Shown here in pieces: positions 8,326 through 16,031 of a stretch of DNA of 64,000 bases (position 1 is the first letter of the stretch; every line of letters begins with the position of its first letter). The notes below the pieces were generated by a model, which saw only the letters and a program-made list of their open reading frames with translations, was not told the origin of the DNA and did no database searches. The stretch lies in assembly GCA_958402075.1 (NCBI GenBank), contig CATXSD010000002.1, forward strand, positions 1-64,000, in the 5' to 3' direction. The position numbers and the translations under genes are program-made. Origin of the DNA: Mediterranea massiliensis. GTDB lineage: Bacteria; Bacteroidota; Bacteroidia; Bacteroidales; Bacteroidaceae.

Positions 8326-9993
8326 ATGAAAACAAGAAATATATTGACCAGTGCCCTCCTGGCACTTACGACTATCGGTTGTACCGATTTGAACGTAGAG
8401 ATAGAATCTCAATATACGGAAATGCCTGATTCGGAAATAGCCATTCAGGCCCAAATGAGCAACGCCTTCTATTCATTCCGTGCGGCTATCGGGCGTCGTT
8501 TCGATGAAGGTGTATCCTGCAACTCGGATGAATATACCGCTGTCAGCTTCGACGGCGACTATCTGAACAACCGTGATATGGCAAACTTCTCGTTGCACAT
8601 GATCAGCCCGACAAACTCAGCTGCCCAATTGGACGTATTCAACGAATTACAAACAGGTATCACAAATTGCAACCGTGTTATGTTTGACTTGAGTGCAGGC
8701 GGCGTTTCTGAAGAAGACCTGGCACCTGTACGTGCCGTACGCGCGTTCTATCACTTCATGATCATGGACCACTGGGGTGATACGCCTATCATTGACCACT
8801 TGCTGGGTGATGACGAACAGATAGACCGCTCTCCGCGAGCTGACGTTGCCCGCTGGATTGAATCGGAATTGCTCGCTGTCCGCGACAACTGCTACGAAAA
8901 TGTAGATGCATCGACCTATGGCAAGCCGACCCGCTGGATGGTAGACGCCCTGCTGGCCAAGCTGTATATCAACTGGAACGTATATACCAAAGACGTGACC
9001 AGTGCAAGCTGGGATCCCAATGCAGCTAATGAAAAGCTGAATGATTGTATCGCAGCCTGTGACCGCGTCATCGCTTCTGGTTACTTCAACCTGAACGACG
9101 ACTACAAGACAAAGTTCATGTACAACAACGGTTCGCAAATCAAAGATTTCATTTATGCCATGCCGTTTGATGCTGAAACCGTTCAAGGTATGACTTTTGC
9201 ACGTTTCCGCACTTGGCGTCGCGGACAGAACAGTAATGGTTTCTACAGCATTGAGATGACAAATTCAGTAGGTGGTAATATGACATTAACTCCTGAGTTT
9301 GTTGAATTGTTCTGCTTGCCCGGTGACCGCCGTAACGACGTGATTGCCGGTAGTACCGGCGAAAACATTGGGTTGCCCTCTTTCGATGTTTATCAGTATG
9401 ACAATGCAACCGGCGAACCGACCAATATCCGCAACACTTATGGTGGCGAGAACGTAACCTTTACAAAGTCTATCACACTGGTGAGCAGACCGACGGCTGA
9501 ACCTCCCGTATACCCCAACGCAGACTTAAACTGTGGCGCTGATCTGACTGGCTGGACACAGGGCTATCGCTCCATCAAGTTCTTCCCGGACATCAACGAC
9601 TATAACAACTTCAGCCGTAATCAGGACAACGATGTACCTATCTTCCGTTATGCTGACGTCATTCTGATGAAATGTGAAGCCATCACCCGTGGTGGTGCAG
9701 CTACCAACGGCGATACTCCGATGAGCCTGTTCAACCAAATCCGCGCCTATGTAAATGCTCCGCTGCTGGATCATAATCCGAGCCTTCAGGAAATCCTGGA
9801 TGAGCGTGGTCGTGAGTTCCTCGACGAACACTGGCGTCGTAACGACTTGATCCGTTTCGGTGACTTTGAGCGCGACTGGGGCTTCAAGTATGACTTCAAC
9901 CCCGATGCAGCCAACCCGCAATACCGCTTGTGGCCGTTGAGTGTTAATGTACTGAACACTAACACCAACTGGACTCAAAACGCAGGATACTAA
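8326..9993 (+). CDS. SusD/RagB-family glycan-binding lipoprotein (PUL 1)
   Basis: A 555-residue surface lipoprotein that caps the SusC barrel and binds the glycan. The lipobox TTIGC puts the lipidated Cys at residue 19. The typical SusD layout is visible: N-terminal TPR-like helices (VRAVRAFYHFMIMDHWGDTPI) and the C-terminal FNQIRAYV, DERGREFLDEHWRRNDLIRFG and WPLSVNVLNTN segments. Its gene begins 25 bases after susC, so the two are co-transcribed. After it comes a large inverted-repeat structure before the GH92 gene. The ligand cannot be read from sequence. Confidence 0.95.
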   Translation: MKTRNILTSALLALTTIGCTDLNVEIESQYTEMPDSEIAIQAQMSNAFYSFRAAIGRRFDEGVSCNSDEYTAVSFDGDYLNNRDMANFSLHMISPTNSAAQLDVFNELQTGITNCNRVMFDLSAGGVSEEDLAPVRAVRAFYHFMIMDHWGDTPIIDHLLGDDEQIDRSPRADVARWIESELLAVRDNCYENVDASTYGKPTRWMVDALLAKLYINWNVYTKDVTSASWDPNAANEKLNDCIAACDRVIASGYFNLNDDYKTKFMYNNGSQIKDFIYAMPFDAETVQGMTFARFRTWRRGQNSNGFYSIEMTNSVGGNMTLTPEFVELFCLPGDRRNDVIAGSTGENIGLPSFDVYQYDNATGEPTNIRNTYGGENVTFTKSITLVSRPTAEPPVYPNADLNCGADLTGWTQGYRSIKFFPDINDYNNFSRNQDNDVPIFRYADVILMKCEAITRGGAATNGDTPMSLFNQIRAYVNAPLLDHNPSLQEILDERGREFLDEHWRRNDLIRFGDFERDWGFKYDFNPDAANPQYRLWPLSVNVLNTNTNWTQNAGY

Positions 9994-10342
9994 TCACTCA
10001 AAATAAGGTTTTATAAGGTAAAAACAAGCGATTGTTTTTAGAGTAAACAAGGAAGCTCCGTGTAACCGGAGGTGTAAAAACATTAAGTTTTCATTCCCCC
10101 CTTCCCAGAGGGGGGAATTTAGTCACCCATCTCTATTCTGACACACCTCTGCAAATGCACGGAGCTTCTATTTTACCACTCTAAAGAATCACAGAGACAG
10201 AACCATGCACCAACTTCCTACAAGGATAATGTCATCTTTCCGATAGCAGCAGCCGGCAGGCTCTTCCAGAAGCCCGCCCGTTTCTGCTATTTGTCTTTTT
10301 ATCACGTTACAAACAAACATCATTATATAAGCCATAAGCATT
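9994..10342. other. Intergenic region between susD and GH92
   Basis: The 349-base gap contains the nested inverted repeat at 10037-10185. The remaining 157 bases before the GH92 start show no clear promoter of the TAnnTTTG type and no gene. Confidence 0.6.
10037..10185. repeat. Nested inverted-repeat element downstream of susD
   Basis: Stems from outside in: TTTAGAGT (10037-10044) / ACTCTAAA (10178-10185); GAAGCTCCGTG (10052-10062) / CACGGAGCTTC (10158-10168); GAGGTGT (10069-10075) / ACACCTC (10143-10149); ATTCCCCCC (10093-10101) / GGGGGGAAT (10110-10118). The stretch around 10130-10147 (CTCTATTCTGACACACC) nearly repeats the right end of the element at 3897-4088. Confidence 0.8.
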
Positions 10343-12655
10343 ATGAGAATATTCCGAACCTTATCCTGCGTCCTGCTGGCATGCTGCCTGGCAAACACAG
10401 GAATGGCCACAACGGCACCGCACAATCCGGCTGCCGAATTGACGGCTTCACAAGATTCCTATCCGCTGTCCCGATACGTCGACCCGCGCATCGGCTCCGA
10501 AGGACTGGGACGCGTATTTATCGGTCCCTCCTGCCCCTTCGGCATGGTGAAACCCTCGCCCGACTGTACACCCTCGCCCAACAGCGGCTGGCTGCCCATG
10601 CCCGCACGGGTGGACGGCTTTGCCCAGGTACACGTCAGTGGGACGGGCGGCGGCCCCAAGTACGGCAACATCCTTGTAGCGCCCTTCTGCGGCGCACTGG
10701 ACCGCACACAGCACATCGACTACCGCGAGTACGAAAACATCCGCCTGGGCTACTACGACACCCGCTTCCAGCAGAGCGGCATCCGGACGGAGATAACGAC
10801 TGCCGAACGGGCCTCGTTCTACCGCTTCACCTATCCGCAGGCCGACAAGTCGCTGGCCATTGACGCAGGCTTCTTCCTGGGCGAAAGCCCTGTACCCGAT
10901 ACACGCGAGGCACAGCAGTTTGTCGGTTCCGAAATACAGATCCTCTCCGACCACGAGGTATGCGGCTACACCCGCATCCGTGGAGGTTGGAACAACGGTA
11001 GGGCCTACACCGTGTACTTCTATGCAGAGACCGACCAACCCTTCAGCGAAACGGCCACCTGGAAAGGCGACAGCATCACTACAGACCATACCCAATATGA
11101 TACCCACCAGAAGACCGGTGCCCTGCTCCGCTTCCAGGGCGACAGCCATACGCTGCAACTCAAGGTTGGCATTTCCTTCCTGAGCTGTCTGCGGGCCAAA
11201 GCCAATGCACACAACGAAATTCCCCACTGGTCGTTCGAGGAAGTACACAATCGACTGCTGGCCCAATGGGAAGCCCTCTTCTCGAAAATAGAGATAGACG
11301 AAAAAGCCCCCGAGGCTCACAAACGGATGTTCTACACCGGCCTGTACCACACCATGCTGATGCCGGTAGACCGTACCGGAGAGAATCCGTTGTGGAGCGA
11401 TCCGGAGCCCTATTACGACGACTTCTACGCCATTTGGGACACCTACCGCACCTCCTCTCCGCTCATCACCCTCATCGACCCCGACAGGGAAGTGAGCATC
11501 GTCCGCTCGCTGGTGAACATCTACAAACGCGACGGCTACATGCCCGATGCCCGCAGTGGCAACTGCAACGGACGTACGCAAGGCGGCTCGAATGCAGAAA
11601 TCGTCATCGCCGACGCCTTTGTGAAGGGACTGAAAGGCATTGACTACGAACTGGCCCTGCAAGCCATGCTGAAGGACGCCACGGCAGACCCGGGCGCCAA
11701 CCATGAAGCGGAGGGACGCGGCGGACTGTGCGAATACCTGGAGTTGGGCTATGTGCCCTGGGGTATCGACCGCGCCGGCAACCGTACCGTAGAATACAGC
11801 TACTGTGACTATGCCATTGCCACCGTGGCAAAAGGACTGGGCAAAGACGACCTCTACCGCCACTACCTGAAACAAAGCGGCAACTGGAAGAACCTGTGGC
11901 GCGGCGACTACCGGCACAGCGGAGCACAAGGGTTCATCATGCCGCGCGACGCACAGGGACAATGGCTGGACAGCCTGCCCTACGGCCACAGCCGCGTGAT
12001 GCAGCCCAAATACGTCTACACGCCCATGACCTTCGAAGGCCCCTGGTACACACCCTGGTGGAGTATGTTCTTCTATGAAGCCTCCTCGTGGGAATACTCG
12101 TTGAGCATCCCCCACGACGTACCGGGACTGATTGCCAAATGCGGAGGCCCGCAAGCCTTCGAACAGCGGCTGGACACGTTCTTCATCCGCAAGTACTACA
12201 ACGTGAACAACGAGCCTTCGTTCCTCACACCCTGCCTTTACCACTGGCTGGGCAAGCCCTGGCGGAGCAGCGACCGCATCCACACCATTCTGAAAGAGAG
12301 TTACAACGACGGTCCCGTAGGACTGCCGGGCAACGACGACTCGGGAGCCATGTCGTCGTGGCTGGCTTTCCACATGATGGGTCTCTACCCCAATGCGGGA
12401 CAGGACTACTATCTCATCAACACACCGCTGCTGCGCACCACGACCCTGCACCTGGAGGGCGGACATGACTTCCGTATCGTGGCCGAAGGACTTTCGGAGA
12501 AGAACCGCTACATCCAGAGCGCCACACTGAACGGCCAGGACTATCCCTACTCCACCCTGCGCCACAAGGACCTGACGGCGGGCGGTACGCTGGTACTGAA
12601 AATGGGAAAGAAACCCTCGGAATGGGGAAAGGAAATGTTCAAACCTGAAAAATAA
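10343..12655 (+). CDS. GH92 alpha-mannosidase (divergent clade)
   Basis: A 770-residue exported glycoside hydrolase of family 92, calcium-dependent enzymes that remove alpha-linked mannose with inversion. A signal peptide (about 1-22) is followed by the N-terminal beta-sandwich beginning YVDPRIGSEGLG and the (alpha/alpha)6 catalytic domain with AIWDTYRTSSPLITLI, the NNEPS motif near residue 623 and the GNDDSGAMSSW signature near 662, which includes the Asp pair of the family active site. The sugar-contacting HWLGKPWRSS segment differs from the common NYAGQPWKTQ seen in the second GH92, so the linkage specificity is probably different. It is read in the same direction as susCD and followed by a small exported protein. 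Confidence 0.92.
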   Translation: MRIFRTLSCVLLACCLANTGMATTAPHNPAAELTASQDSYPLSRYVDPRIGSEGLGRVFIGPSCPFGMVKPSPDCTPSPNSGWLPMPARVDGFAQVHVSGTGGGPKYGNILVAPFCGALDRTQHIDYREYENIRLGYYDTRFQQSGIRTEITTAERASFYRFTYPQADKSLAIDAGFFLGESPVPDTREAQQFVGSEIQILSDHEVCGYTRIRGGWNNGRAYTVYFYAETDQPFSETATWKGDSITTDHTQYDTHQKTGALLRFQGDSHTLQLKVGISFLSCLRAKANAHNEIPHWSFEEVHNRLLAQWEALFSKIEIDEKAPEAHKRMFYTGLYHTMLMPVDRTGENPLWSDPEPYYDDFYAIWDTYRTSSPLITLIDPDREVSIVRSLVNIYKRDGYMPDARSGNCNGRTQGGSNAEIVIADAFVKGLKGIDYELALQAMLKDATADPGANHEAEGRGGLCEYLELGYVPWGIDRAGNRTVEYSYCDYAIATVAKGLGKDDLYRHYLKQSGNWKNLWRGDYRHSGAQGFIMPRDAQGQWLDSLPYGHSRVMQPKYVYTPMTFEGPWYTPWWSMFFYEASSWEYSLSIPHDVPGLIAKCGGPQAFEQRLDTFFIRKYYNVNNEPSFLTPCLYHWLGKPWRSSDRIHTILKESYNDGPVGLPGNDDSGAMSSWLAFHMMGLYPNAGQDYYLINTPLLRTTTLHLEGGHDFRIVAEGLSEKNRYIQSATLNGQDYPYSTLRHKDLTAGGTLVLKMGKKPSEWGKEMFKPEK

Positions 12656-12665
12656 AGAAAGGAAT

Positions 12666-13208
12666 ATGAAACAAAAAATAGCTATGACTCTGCTCCTCCT
12701 GTGTATTGCCCTGGGAGGAGCCGCCCAAAACGCGCTGCCCGACACGCTGCTCTTCGTATTCAAGCTGCACGGACAGACGCGCAAGTATGAAATGACCTTT
12801 ACGCCCAAGAACGATGCTGTCGTCCTGAACTGGCGCATCCTGCGCAACCTGCACTGGCAGACAGGCACGTACACCCTGACGCCCCAGGCCCTGCAAAAGG
12901 CAACCTTGCTGAGCTTCCTCATGCCTGAGGACAAACGGCACGTCACGCTGCCCGACGACCAGACGGCCTATCTCCTGTCGCAGGAAGCCTACCGCAGCCT
13001 CAAGGCCCGGCAGCGCTTCGCCTATAACCACACGGAATACGAGCTGCTGGACAGTAACGAACGGGCCGCAGGCTTCGCACTGCTGCACGTGCGCGACATC
13101 CTGGAAGGTGGAGAGATGTGGATTCTGGACAATCCCTCCCTACCCCTCGTATGGAGCATGCAGAACAATCCGTTGGAGATAAACTGGCGGGTGGAAATCA
13201 AACAATAA
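12666..13208 (+). CDS. Exported protein of unknown function
   Basis: A 180-residue protein with a clear signal peptide (about 1-20, ending GGAAQ). I do not recognise the family. The mature part is about 160 residues with mixed beta-rich character, several Trp residues (NWRILRNLHWQTG) and no catalytic motif I can name. It starts 10 bases after the GH92 stop and so is almost certainly translated from the same transcript, which places it in PUL 1 as an accessory protein, for example a periplasmic binding or folding partner. No lipobox Cys is present. Confidence 0.75.
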   Translation: MKQKIAMTLLLLCIALGGAAQNALPDTLLFVFKLHGQTRKYEMTFTPKNDAVVLNWRILRNLHWQTGTYTLTPQALQKATLLSFLMPEDKRHVTLPDDQTAYLLSQEAYRSLKARQRFAYNHTEYELLDSNERAAGFALLHVRDILEGGEMWILDNPSLPLVWSMQNNPLEINWRVEIKQ

Positions 13209-13212
13209 AAAG

Positions 13213-13282
13213 CAGGCACGGACGGCACGGGCATACACAGAGACAAAGACTCTTGTGAAAAGACCCAGGCCATCCGTGCCTG
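13213..13282. terminator. Hairpin between convergent transcripts
   Basis: CAGGCACGGA (13213-13222) pairs with TCCGTGCCTG (13273-13282) across a 50-base loop. It lies between the two converging arms of PUL 1 and may end both. There is no strong T-run. Confidence 0.5.
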
Positions 13283-13294
13283 TCAAACAAAATA

Positions 13295-14554
13295 TCAGTC
13301 AACGCCGTCCAGCAATCCCATAAAGTAGCGGCGCAACTCCTTCCAATCATAATAAGGCCCTTCGACGGCAACAAGAGGCAGATGCACTTCACGCTCGTTG
13401 TGGAGCAGCTTCACCAGCACATCGCCCGATGCATTGCGGAAAAAGACAAGCTGCAGGTTGGCAGCCATCGGCGAAACGCGGTAGTCCTGCCAGGCCAGAT
13501 GGAATTTCTCCATATCCTCCTCACGCCCCTCACAACCTTCCACTCCCATCAGGGCAAGCAGCCGGATGAGATGGGTATCGTGCCCGAAACGCAGGTCGGC
13601 ACACGGCTTGCCTCCGGCTATGGCCTTGTCGGCACTCTCGACGATGTTGCACAACAGAGGCACTGCCTGACGGGGCATCAATCCCCCGTTGAGCGGAGCG
13701 GCGGCATTGCACACGTACATGCGGGCATTCACCACCTTCCACAACGACATCAGTTCATCATAGGTAAAGAGATCGAAGAAACCGACTCCCTTCAGATGGT
13801 CGCAATTCTGCATGTCGATGGCAATCCAATAGATATCTTCCATCAACTTCCGTTGCTGTGCATAAGTCAGGGGCACGGACGGAGCGACCAGGGCTTTCAC
13901 AAAACGTTCCGGCTGTATCTGCTCCCGCTCGAAACGACGGAAGTCGGCACGCCAGGCTGCCGTATCGGAACAGAAAGCTTCAGCTTGGGGCGAGGTATGG
14001 GCGATGTAATCCATATAGCTCTGATAGGCCCGACGGCTGACACGCAAACGGGGATTCTGCTCCTTCAAAGCCTCGGTGAAATAGCTCATGCTCATGGCAC
14101 AGCGGAGCGACGTGGACGAGCGGGCATCCACCACGGCACTGTCGGCAAAGACCGACGGGAACGAGGCAAACATGCGACAGGCAATGTCGTGGTGCTGACG
14201 TTCGCCCAACGGCGTGATGTTGCCGCTACGGCCACGGGCGTCTTCCCACACCCGATGCAAACGTTCGCGGACATCCTCGCCCAGCGGAGTGAGAGCCTGT
14301 GCCACAGCCAACGAATCGAAAGCGTCGACCACTACCTTGTAATGGGCATCATCGGTACGCCAACGTGAGCCATGGCGGCCGTAGTGCGAGATGTAGAACG
14401 GTTCAAATCCCGCAGGAGCCGGTGTCTGGCTGACGGCAGGTGCCGGATAGGCAAAATAGATACTGCCCAGTTCTTCTTCCGTGGGCCTCAGCTGAGCGGT
14501 GGCAGTAGCCACCGCACACACGCATATACATAAAAAGAGCGCTATTCTGTTCAT
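13295..14554 (-). CDS. Histidine acid phosphatase (clade 2), MINPP/phytase-like
   Basis: A 419-residue exported phosphatase. A signal peptide (1-20) precedes the catalytic RHGSR motif at 60-64, whose His61 is the phosphate-accepting nucleophile. The proton-donor motif is HD at 325-326 in RFGHDTHLIRLLALMG. In the MINPP subgroup the equivalent position usually reads HAE, so this is a related but distinct branch. Family members act on inositol polyphosphates, sugar phosphates or phosphomonoesters. It is the last gene of the GH89-acetyltransferase-GH92-GH28 operon, 23 bases after GH28, which implies a phosphorylated substrate. Substrate is inferred, not shown. Confidence 0.85.
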   Translation of the reverse strand: MNRIALFLCICVCAVATATAQLRPTEEELGSIYFAYPAPAVSQTPAPAGFEPFYISHYGRHGSRWRTDDAHYKVVVDAFDSLAVAQALTPLGEDVRERLHRVWEDARGRSGNITPLGERQHHDIACRMFASFPSVFADSAVVDARSSTSLRCAMSMSYFTEALKEQNPRLRVSRRAYQSYMDYIAHTSPQAEAFCSDTAAWRADFRRFEREQIQPERFVKALVAPSVPLTYAQQRKLMEDIYWIAIDMQNCDHLKGVGFFDLFTYDELMSLWKVVNARMYVCNAAAPLNGGLMPRQAVPLLCNIVESADKAIAGGKPCADLRFGHDTHLIRLLALMGVEGCEGREEDMEKFHLAWQDYRVSPMAANLQLVFFRNASGDVLVKLLHNEREVHLPLVAVEGPYYDWKELRRYFMGLLDGVD

Positions 14555-14577
14555 AATGGTTCAAGCATTAAAGATTT

Positions 14578-15987
14578 TCATTGGGCCACCACGACATTCG
14601 TCGAAGCCTTCTGTTTCAGCAACTCGCCGGAAGCGGCTACCGGACGGGTATCGCCCCACGTCAGACGGGGACGGTTGATGAAGATATCACTGGCGGTATC
14701 GATATAGAAGCCGTAAACCTTATCGTTCACAAACCCTTCGCCGTCGCACGGACGCTTGTCGTAGACACCGCCCGGATAGTCCGTACGCTTCAGCAGCTGG
14801 AGATTGATGTCATCGAAATAGATGTGGTTCACCTTACCGGGGACATCCCCGCCGACAAAGATACCGTTTTCGCTGATGCACTTCACATTGGAGAACCAGA
14901 TGCGGCTCACCTCCCCACAACGGCCTTCGGTAGCGCCCTTGGGGAAACGCCAGCCGGCATCCTTGTGATTGCCTACGGCACGGGGATAGGAAGTGACGTA
15001 GATGGGTTCGGCCTTGCCCCACCACACATCCGACCACAGACGGCAATCGACAATCATGTTGTCGAAGACGACATTCGTCACGGTTCCCTCGTCACGGTTC
15101 TGGATGCCGATACCCCGGTTGCTGTCACGGACGATGCAGTTGTTGAACAGGACGTTGTTGATGACATCCATATTCTCGGAACCTATCTTGATGGCACATG
15201 AACGCGAAACCATGGTACAGTTTGTCACCACAATGTCCTCGCAGGAGCCATATTCCTCAAACTCGCGCCGGTTCTTCAGACAGATGCAGTCGTCGCCCGA
15301 CTCAATGTAACAGTTGGCAATGCGCACATGACGGGAATGGTCCACGTCAATGCCGTCGCCGTTGCGTATCTTCAGGTTGTTGCGGATGCTGATACCGTCG
15401 ATAACCGCATCCTTGCAACCGATGAGATGGACGGTCCAATAGGGGCTGTTGCAGATGGTGACGTCCCGAACGACCAGACGGTCGATGGCTTCCAGCGTCA
15501 ACACATGCGGACGGGGATCGAAGTCGGTCACGGGCTTCAGTTCGTACGAGTCTTCCAGTTCCTTGCCCATAAAGGCCACGCCGTTGCCGTCGATGGTACC
15601 TGTACCGGTGATGGAAACCTGCTTCAGATTCTTTCCGCTGATCCACATCATGCCTTCGCCCCGGTTCTCACGGAAAGCGCTCTCGGTATAGACAGTCTCA
15701 TCGGGATTGGCCAGCAGGCGCGAATTGGCTTCCAGATGCAACTCCACAAACGAGGCCAGCTTGAACGGACTGCACAGGAAAGTATGGCCCGCCGGCACCA
15801 ACACCCGACCGCCACCGGCTTTTGTACAGGCATCGACTGCCGCCTGGATAGCCGGTGCATCATCGGCCTTCCCGTCACCTACGGCCCCGAAATCCATGAT
15901 GTTGAACACATTGCCCGACTGTTTCTGCCCTCCGCAGGCTGTCAGCAACAAACAACAGAAAACGAAAATAATATTCTTGATATTCAT
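14578..15987 (-). CDS. GH28-like polygalacturonase-fold lipoprotein
   Basis: A 469-residue parallel beta-helix protein with a lipoprotein signal (LLTAC, Cys18). It opens with NIMDFGAVGDGKADDAPAIQ, typical of GH28/pectin-lyase-fold enzymes. The catalytic Asp motifs are recognisable as NGDGIDVD (209-216) and SGDDCICLK (230-238), but the canonical GHG is replaced by KIGSE (268-272) and the RIK motif by RGIGIQ (291-296). It therefore keeps the acid/base Asp residues while having a different subsite, and probably acts on an alpha-linked uronide other than plain homogalacturonan. It lies 44 bases after GH92 in the operon. Exo-acting or unusual specificity is inferred. Confidence 0.85.
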   Translation of the reverse strand: MNIKNIIFVFCCLLLTACGGQKQSGNVFNIMDFGAVGDGKADDAPAIQAAVDACTKAGGGRVLVPAGHTFLCSPFKLASFVELHLEANSRLLANPDETVYTESAFRENRGEGMMWISGKNLKQVSITGTGTIDGNGVAFMGKELEDSYELKPVTDFDPRPHVLTLEAIDRLVVRDVTICNSPYWTVHLIGCKDAVIDGISIRNNLKIRNGDGIDVDHSRHVRIANCYIESGDDCICLKNRREFEEYGSCEDIVVTNCTMVSRSCAIKIGSENMDVINNVLFNNCIVRDSNRGIGIQNRDEGTVTNVVFDNMIVDCRLWSDVWWGKAEPIYVTSYPRAVGNHKDAGWRFPKGATEGRCGEVSRIWFSNVKCISENGIFVGGDVPGKVNHIYFDDINLQLLKRTDYPGGVYDKRPCDGEGFVNDKVYGFYIDTASDIFINRPRLTWGDTRPVAASGELLKQKASTNVVVAQ

Positions 15988-16031
15988 ATAGTTAATTTAA
16001 TGTTCAAAGGTCAATAACCAATCGTCAATTA

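Noticed and set aside
10448..12946. Very long open frame on the minus strand opposite GH92
   Set aside because: It is the GC-rich antisense shadow of a clear GH92 gene. Its translation is low in recognisable motifs and has no signal or start context.
14395..14420. GGTTCAAATCC looks like a tRNA T-loop
   Set aside because: It lies inside the histidine phosphatase coding region, and no acceptor or anticodon stems can be built around it.
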